DNA from: an uncultured Gammaproteobacteria bacterium
GTDB lineage: Bacteria; Pseudomonadota; Gammaproteobacteria; Steroidobacterales; GCA-2729495
Assembly (NCBI GenBank): GCA_937958785.1
Contig: CALGMY010000248.1
Span: 1 to 42,315 of the forward strand
Length of the DNA: 42,315 nucleotides
Direction: 5' to 3'
Notes under the pieces: model-generated
Database searches by the model: none
Seen by the model: only the letters and a program-made list of their open reading frames with translations
What the model was told of the DNA's origin: nothing
Shown here: positions 38,901 to 42,315 of the stretch, one piece after another
Position numbering within the stretch: position 1 is the first letter of the stretch
Layout of the letters: every line of letters begins with the position of its first letter
Translations under genes and position numbers: made by a program

Positions 38901-38949
38901 CAGCGGCCTGCTGGGCCGCCTGCCGGCGCCCAGTCGCGACTTCCACTGA
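35899..38949 (+). CDS. dnaE2: Error-prone DNA polymerase DnaE2 (ImuC)
   Basis: A 1016-residue family C polymerase responsible for damage-induced mutagenesis with ImuA and ImuB. An N-terminal PHP domain (from YAELHCLSNFSFLRGASHP) is followed by the polymerase core: catalytic aspartates in PPDIDVDFEHERREEV (near 370) and in LLKVDVLGLGML (near 515), then HxH and OB domains and the typical ending RDFH. GTG 35899 overlaps the imuB stop, and the protein then begins MSNYAELHCLSNFSF as in the family; an open frame 18 codons longer is rejected. It is under LexA control with the upstream genes. The very long open frame on the opposite strand is a GC-bias shadow. Confidence 0.97.
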   Translation: MSNYAELHCLSNFSFLRGASHPAELVERAAALGYAALALTDECSVAGLVRAHVAARRHGLRLLAGSEFTLADGLRLVVLAADREGYAALCGLITRGRRAAEKGCYHLERADCLSLPAGCLVLWLPPGGVAAPAAADAAWFQAHFPGRAWLAVELHADGDEAARCARLCAFAREHGLPAVAAGDVHMHVRGRRAVQDTLTAIRRRAPLGAGAAGLQANGERHLRSLAGLRRAYPAALLEATLEIAGRVTFSLDQLRYQYPVELVPPGHTPATWLRHRTLEGAAERWPAGPPAGVGAQLEHELALIGELRYEAYFLTVDDLVRFARRQGILCQGRGSAANSVVCFCLGITEVDPARMSLLFERFISRERNEPPDIDVDFEHERREEVIQYLYRRHGRDRAALTATVITYCPRSAIRDVGRALGLAEAQLDVLTRNLHWWDGQVIAPERLRESGFDPGNPLLHRLVVLAGQIIGFPRHLSQHVGGFVIAGEPLWRLVPIENAAMADRTVIQWDKDDLDEMGLLKVDVLGLGMLAAIRRSFELLRQHKGLDLTLHSVPAEDPAVYAMISRADTMGVFQIESRAQMAMLPRLKPACYYDLVIEVAIIRPGPIQGDMVHPYLRRRNGEEPVSYPGPEVRRVLERVMQIAVVAAGFSPGEADQLRRAMAAWRRQGGLGHFEQRLIDGMRARHYSEPFARQIFQQICGFGEYGFPESHAASFALLVYVSAWLKHHEPAAFCCALLNSQPMGFYAPSQLVQDVRRAGVLVRPVDVNHSDFDCTLEPVPGGGHALRLGLRLAGGLGPAAGRRVVTGRGGASYRTVQDLAERTGLGARELGALAAAGALAGVAGHRHRAHWAVAGVEPPLPVFPTQALAEGLPLLRTPTEGQDIVADYRSLGLSLGRHPLALLRASLRRRGVCTAGELQEARDEARVHTAGIVTTRQRPGSAGGVTFVTLEDETGYVNLVVWRQLAERQRRVLLESRLLGVWGKVQRQGDVLHVVAARLADYSGLLGRLPAPSRDFH

Positions 38950-38964
38950 GGGCCCCGCCACCGG

Positions 38965-39327
38965 TCAGTCGCCGACGACGAAGTCCTCGAAATCCTCCAG
39001 GTCCCGGGCGATGCGCTTGCGCTCCAGGTAGTCCTCGAGTTTGCGCCGTGCGCACTTGAGCTCGGGGGCCTGGCCCTTGCGGGATTCAGCCTCGACCTCG
39101 GCGATGAGGCTCTCCACGTTGATCTCGATGGACTGCTCGCCCACGTTGTCCGTGGCGGCCGTCTCCTCGAGGCCCACCACCGTGTCCTCCTGCTCTTCCT
39201 CGTCATCGTCTTCCGCGGGCTCGTCCACGTCCTGGCCATTCGCCACCAGGTCATCCATGTCGTCGGCCGGCGGCTCGGGCGGCGCGATCCGCTCGGCCCG
39301 GGCGAGTACCGCTGACTTGCGCACCAT
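38965..39327 (-). CDS. Small acidic protein of unknown function
   Basis: A 120-residue protein. A basic N-terminus (MVRKSAVLARAER) leads into a long Asp/Glu-rich segment (about 22–60), then a block that looks conserved, SIEINVESLIAEVEAESRKG, and a Lys/Arg-rich helix ARRKLEDYLERKRIARDLEDFEDF. There are no membrane segments and no catalytic motif. It resembles short acidic hypothetical proteins of gammaproteobacteria, but no function is known to me. AAGGA lies eight bases before the ATG, and a good promoter precedes it, so it is transcribed alone, tail to tail with dnaE2. Confidence 0.75.
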   Translation of the reverse strand: MVRKSAVLARAERIAPPEPPADDMDDLVANGQDVDEPAEDDDEEEQEDTVVGLEETAATDNVGEQSIEINVESLIAEVEAESRKGQAPELKCARRKLEDYLERKRIARDLEDFEDFVVGD

Positions 39328-39367
39328 TGATCAGTCCTTATGTTCAGAGGGCAACGCCAACGCGCCT

Positions 39368-39397
39368 CTTATAGTCAGGCCGACCGGGGGGTGACAA
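39368..39397 (-). promoter_or_regulatory. Sigma-70 promoter for the small acidic protein
   Basis: The minus strand has TTGTCA (39392–39397), 18 bases, then TATAAG (39368–39373). Each hexamer matches consensus at five of six. The predicted leader is about 34 bases. Confidence 0.65.
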
Positions 39398-39426
39398 TCC
39401 TCATTTCATGGATTCGTGAACTGATT

Positions 39427-39449
39427 CCGGTGCCAGTCCTCAGCACCGG
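39427..39449 (-). repeat. Inverted repeat downstream of gspF
   Basis: CCGGTGC and GCACCGG flank nine bases, starting about 15 bases after the gspF stop. No T-run follows on the minus strand, so termination by the hairpin alone is uncertain. It may mark the 3' end of the gsp transcript. Confidence 0.4.
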
Positions 39450-39463
39450 GGCCGCCGGGGGGC

Positions 39464-40678
39464 TCAGCCGGCGAGCTGGTTCAGCTCGAAGATCGGCAGC
39501 AGGATGGCGAGCACGATCGTCAGCACGATGATACCCATCGTGACGATGAGGCCCGGCTCCAGGATGCCGAGCAGGGCGGCGATCAGGCCATCCATCTCCC
39601 GCTCCTGGTTCGTGGCCGCACGGGTGAGCATGGTCTCGAGCTCGCCGCTGGCCTCGCCGCTGGAGATCAGGTGCACGCAGAGCGGCGGGAAGTAACCGCC
39701 CACGGCGAGGGACTTGCCGATCGGGGCGCCCTCCCGAACCCGGGTGGCGGCTGCCTCGACCGCTTCACGCATCGGCACGTTGGTGACGACCTCGGCCGAG
39801 ATGCGCAGGGCCTCCAGCACCGGCACGCCGCTGCCCGTCAGGATGCTCAGGGTGCGGGTGAAGCGGGCTGTGTTCGATCCCCGCACCAGCTTCGCGACCA
39901 GCGGGATGCGCAGGAGCAGGGCGTCCTTCCACCGCCGGGGCCCCGGCTCGCGCAGGGCGCGCCGAAGTCCGAACGCGGCAGCAGCGAGGCCCGCCAGCAG
40001 GAACACGCCATAGTCGCGCAGGAAGTCGCTGAGCGAGATCAGGAGCAGGGTGAGTCCCGGCAGCTCGCGGCCGGTGTTGGCGAACACCCCGACCACCTTT
40101 GGCACGACGTACACCAGCATGCCGCCGACGATGAGCAGGGCGAGCATCGTGAGCACGACCGGGTAGATCATGGCGTGCTGGATCTTCTGGCGCAGCACCT
40201 GGCGGCCCTCGGTGTAGTCGGCGAGTCGCTCGAGCACCGCATCCAGGTGGCCCGACTGCTCGCCGGCGGAGACCGTGGCCCGGTAGATCTCCGGGAAGGC
40301 CTTCGGGAAGTCGGCGAAGCCGTCCGCCAGGGTGTGGCCCTCCATGACCTTGGAGCGCACGCCGATCAGCACGCTCTTCACCCGGGGAGACTCGGTCTGC
40401 TCGGACACGGCGAGCAGCGCTTCCTCGAGGGGGAGGGCCGACTGCACGAGGGTGGCGAGCTGTCGGGTGACGAGGGCAAGGTCGGCTGCCGACATGGTCG
40501 GCCGGAAGGAGAAGGACTGCTGGCGGGACGCCTCGCGCTCGGCGACCTCGGTGACGGTGAGTGGCAGCAGCTGCCGCTCGCGCAGGACCTGGCGCACCTG
40601 GCGCGCCGTGTCGCCCTCGAGGACGCCCTTGCGTTCCTTGCCGCTGGCGTCGACCGCGGTGTATTCGAATGCTCCCAT
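39464..40678 (-). CDS. gspF: Type II secretion inner-membrane protein GspF
   Basis: A 404-residue platform protein of the type II secretion system. It starts with the classic AFEYTAVDASGKERKG, followed by two T2SSF domains (about 70–195 and 270–395), each with a helix pair; TLVQSALPLEEAL and ILTGSGVPVLEAL are the matching repeat motifs, and QKIQHAMIYPVVL precedes the central membrane segment. It overlaps gspE by one base (TGATG). The pseudopilin gene gspG that usually follows gspF is not downstream; a small acidic gene with its own promoter comes instead. A pilus-type PilC is less likely given the N-terminus. Confidence 0.93.
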   Translation of the reverse strand: MGAFEYTAVDASGKERKGVLEGDTARQVRQVLRERQLLPLTVTEVAEREASRQQSFSFRPTMSAADLALVTRQLATLVQSALPLEEALLAVSEQTESPRVKSVLIGVRSKVMEGHTLADGFADFPKAFPEIYRATVSAGEQSGHLDAVLERLADYTEGRQVLRQKIQHAMIYPVVLTMLALLIVGGMLVYVVPKVVGVFANTGRELPGLTLLLISLSDFLRDYGVFLLAGLAAAAFGLRRALREPGPRRWKDALLLRIPLVAKLVRGSNTARFTRTLSILTGSGVPVLEALRISAEVVTNVPMREAVEAAATRVREGAPIGKSLAVGGYFPPLCVHLISSGEASGELETMLTRAATNQEREMDGLIAALLGILEPGLIVTMGIIVLTIVLAILLPIFELNQLAG

Positions 40679-42255
40679 CAGTCGGAGCGGGTCACGCGCA
40701 GCACCTCTTCGAGGGTGGTGACGCCCGAGAGCGCCTTCTTCAGCCCGTCGTCGCGGATGCTGGGGCTGCGGGTGCGGGCGTACCGCTCGAGCTCGTGCTC
40801 GGCCGCGCCGTCGTGGATCATGGTGCGGAACTCGTCATCGATGGTCACCAGCTCGTAGATGCCGGTGCGTCCCCGGTAGCCCGGGCTGCCGGCCCTGATC
40901 GCGGCCTCGTCCGGGTGGTAGAGCTGGGGCGGGCTGGCCGGGTCCACCCCGAGGGTGCGGCACTCGTACTCCCGGGCGGTGTAGGCCGCCTTCACGGCGG
41001 GATCGATCACGCGGACGAGTCGCTGGGCGAGCACGCCGATGAGGCTCGACGACAGCAGGAAGGGCTCGACGCCCATGTCCCGCAGCCGGGTCACGGCGCC
41101 AACGGCCGTGTTGGTGTGCAGGGTGGAGAGCACGAGGTGGCCGGTGAGGCTCGCCTGCACGGCGATCTCGGCCGTCTCGAGGTCGCGGATCTCGCCGACC
41201 ATCACCACATCGGGGTCCTGGCGCAGGATGGCGCGCAGGCCGCGGGCGAAGGTCATCTCGGCCTTGGTGTTCACCTGGGACTGGCCGATGCCGTCGATGT
41301 AGTACTCGATGGGGTCCTCGACCGTCATGATGTTGCGGGTGTTGTCGTTGATGCGTTCCAGCGCGGCGTAGAGCGTCGTGGTCTTGCCGGAGCCGGTTGG
41401 GCCCGTCACCAGGATGATGCCGTGGGGCTTGTGGATGAGTTCGTCCATGACGCCCCGGGTGCCCGGGTCCATGCCGAGGCCCTCGAGCTCGAGTCGGCCG
41501 GCGTGCTTGTCGAGCAGCCGCAGCACGACGCGCTCCCCGTGGCCCGAGGGCATCGTGGAGACGCGCACGTCCACGGCCCGGCCCGCGATGCGGAGCGAGA
41601 AGCGGCCGTCCTGGGGAAGGCGCTTCTCGGCAATGTCGAGCTTCGACATCACCTTGATGCGGGAGACCACCAGCGGGGCAACGGCGCGCCGGGACTGCAG
41701 GACCTCACGCAGCACGCCATCGACCCGGAAACGCACCACGAGGCGGTTCTCGAAGGGCTCGATGTGGATGTCCGAGGCATTGTCCTTGACGGCGGAGGTG
41801 AGCAGGGCATTGATCAGCCGGATGATCGGTGCCTCGTCGTCGCTCTCGAGCAGGTCGGAAGGCTCCGGCAGTTCCTGGGCGACGCGGAACAGGTCGGTGT
41901 CCTCGCCCAGCCCGTCCACCATCTGCATGGTCGAGTTGGACTCGCGCTCGTAGGTCTGCTGCAGCTGGCGGTCGAACTCCGCCGGCGGCACGACCTGCAG
42001 GCGGACCGGGCCGCCGACGAAGCGGCGTACTTCGGATACCGCGGTGAGCTTCGCATCGGAGCGGACGATCGTGAGCGGGCGGCCATCGTCGGCCAGCCCG
42101 TTGATCAGCACGCCGTGGCGCTTGGCGAAGGCGAAGGGCAGGACGTAGCGGCGGACCTCGGGCGGCACCTGGGGTGTGACCGCGGGCTGGAGCTCGACCA
42201 CCGGCGGCTCGTCGTCGGCCACGAGCCCGGCATTCGCGGTCACGGGCGGATTCAC
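40678..42255 (-). CDS. gspE: Type II secretion ATPase GspE lacking the zinc cysteines
   Basis: The 525-residue cytoplasmic ATPase that powers pseudopilus assembly. The N-terminal domain (about 1–140) is followed by the ATPase core: NALLTSAVKDNASDIHIEP, Walker A GPTGSGKTT (near 282), the Asp box TVEDPIEYY, Walker B VVMVGEIRD, and the His box STLHTNTA. In most GspE proteins a four-cysteine zinc subdomain follows AQRLVR; here the positions read VIDPAVKAAY and AAIRAGSPGYRGRTGIYEL, with both Cys pairs replaced. The rest of the C-terminus is intact, so the gene looks functional. GTG 42255 overlaps the stop of the preceding gene. Confidence 0.94.
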   Translation of the reverse strand: MNPPVTANAGLVADDEPPVVELQPAVTPQVPPEVRRYVLPFAFAKRHGVLINGLADDGRPLTIVRSDAKLTAVSEVRRFVGGPVRLQVVPPAEFDRQLQQTYERESNSTMQMVDGLGEDTDLFRVAQELPEPSDLLESDDEAPIIRLINALLTSAVKDNASDIHIEPFENRLVVRFRVDGVLREVLQSRRAVAPLVVSRIKVMSKLDIAEKRLPQDGRFSLRIAGRAVDVRVSTMPSGHGERVVLRLLDKHAGRLELEGLGMDPGTRGVMDELIHKPHGIILVTGPTGSGKTTTLYAALERINDNTRNIMTVEDPIEYYIDGIGQSQVNTKAEMTFARGLRAILRQDPDVVMVGEIRDLETAEIAVQASLTGHLVLSTLHTNTAVGAVTRLRDMGVEPFLLSSSLIGVLAQRLVRVIDPAVKAAYTAREYECRTLGVDPASPPQLYHPDEAAIRAGSPGYRGRTGIYELVTIDDEFRTMIHDGAAEHELERYARTRSPSIRDDGLKKALSGVTTLEEVLRVTRSD

Positions 42256-42315
42256 TGGCCGGCCTCCGGCTTCTCGCGGAGGTCGATGACCGGGGGCTCC
42301 GGCGCCGTGTCCGGC
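42252..42315 (-). CDS. C-terminal tail of the gene upstream of gspE (partial)
   Basis: The last 20 residues and stop of a minus-strand gene that continues beyond the window. The tail is acidic and Pro-rich (PDTAPEPPVIDLREKPEAGQ), and its TGA overlaps the gspE GTG. By the usual order gspD-gspE-gspF this is most likely the disordered end of the secretin GspD, but the sequence alone is too short to prove it. Confidence 0.5.
   Translation of the reverse strand, partial: PDTAPEPPVIDLREKPEAGQ

Overview
The window is a dense, very GC-rich stretch of chromosome from a Gram-negative gammaproteobacterium. The evidence is the LPS genes (msbA, lpxK, kdsB), a Lol lipoprotein exporter, an OprI/Lpp-type lipoprotein, type II secretion genes, and a gene order that I recall as close to the Pseudomonas blocks nagZ–MTIP, mfd, lolCDE–DUF2062–comEC–exbB–exbD–lpxK–kdsB–ptpA–rne–rluC–maf–yceD–rpmF–plsX. 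Family-level placement is not safe from this sequence alone. No tRNA, rRNA, CRISPR array, prophage or intact insertion sequence was seen. Almost all of the window is core genome; the unusual signals are in start regions, leaders, degenerate domains and gene-order breaks.

Region by region. 1–4.9 kb: a tightly overlapping plus-strand operon with the 3' part of a PolB-like exonuclease, rlmD, a signal-less YkuD enzyme, nagZ, an HPRT-type phosphoribosyltransferase and methylthioinosine phosphorylase; its later genes fit peptidoglycan and purine recycling. 5–9.5 kb: a PAS + degenerate GGDEF protein whose start codon lies in a hairpin, converging on mfd. 9.5–9.95 kb: a decayed coding remnant and one REP-like palindrome. 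9.95–14.8 kb: a small BamE-like exported protein, sfsA, lolC-lolE-lolD, and a DUF2062 membrane protein. 14.9–22.5 kb: comEC, exbB, exbD, msbA, lpxK, kdsB and a low-molecular-weight phosphatase. 22.5–26.5 kb: rne with a long structured leader, divergent from rluC. 26.5–32.4 kb: maf divergent from yceD-rpmF-plsX-fabH, followed by a DASS anion transporter and a periplasmic L,D-transpeptidase where fabD/fabG/acpP often lie. 32.4–33.1 kb: a bidirectional terminator and an alanine-rich OprI/Lpp-type lipoprotein. 33.1–38.9 kb: the SOS cassette lexA-imuA-imuB-dnaE2 behind two LexA boxes. 39–42.3 kb: a small acidic protein, then gspF, gspE and the tail of another gene on the minus strand.

Working together: the LPS and Lol genes build and export outer-membrane components. 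The L,D-transpeptidase and the Lpp-like protein, tail to tail, suggest covalent outer membrane–peptidoglycan anchoring. The signal-less YkuD protein beside nagZ suggests cytosolic recycling of the same wall. lexA-imuA-imuB-dnaE2 is a damage-inducible mutagenic translesion synthesis system, with mfd supplying transcription-coupled repair. No wholly new system was found. The strongest leads are the signal-less YkuD protein beside nagZ, the start-codon hairpin of the degenerate GGDEF gene, the GspE lacking its zinc cysteines, the structured rne leader, the near-leaderless yceD, and the L,D-transpeptidase/Lpp pair with a hairpin at the predicted 5' end of the lpp mRNA.
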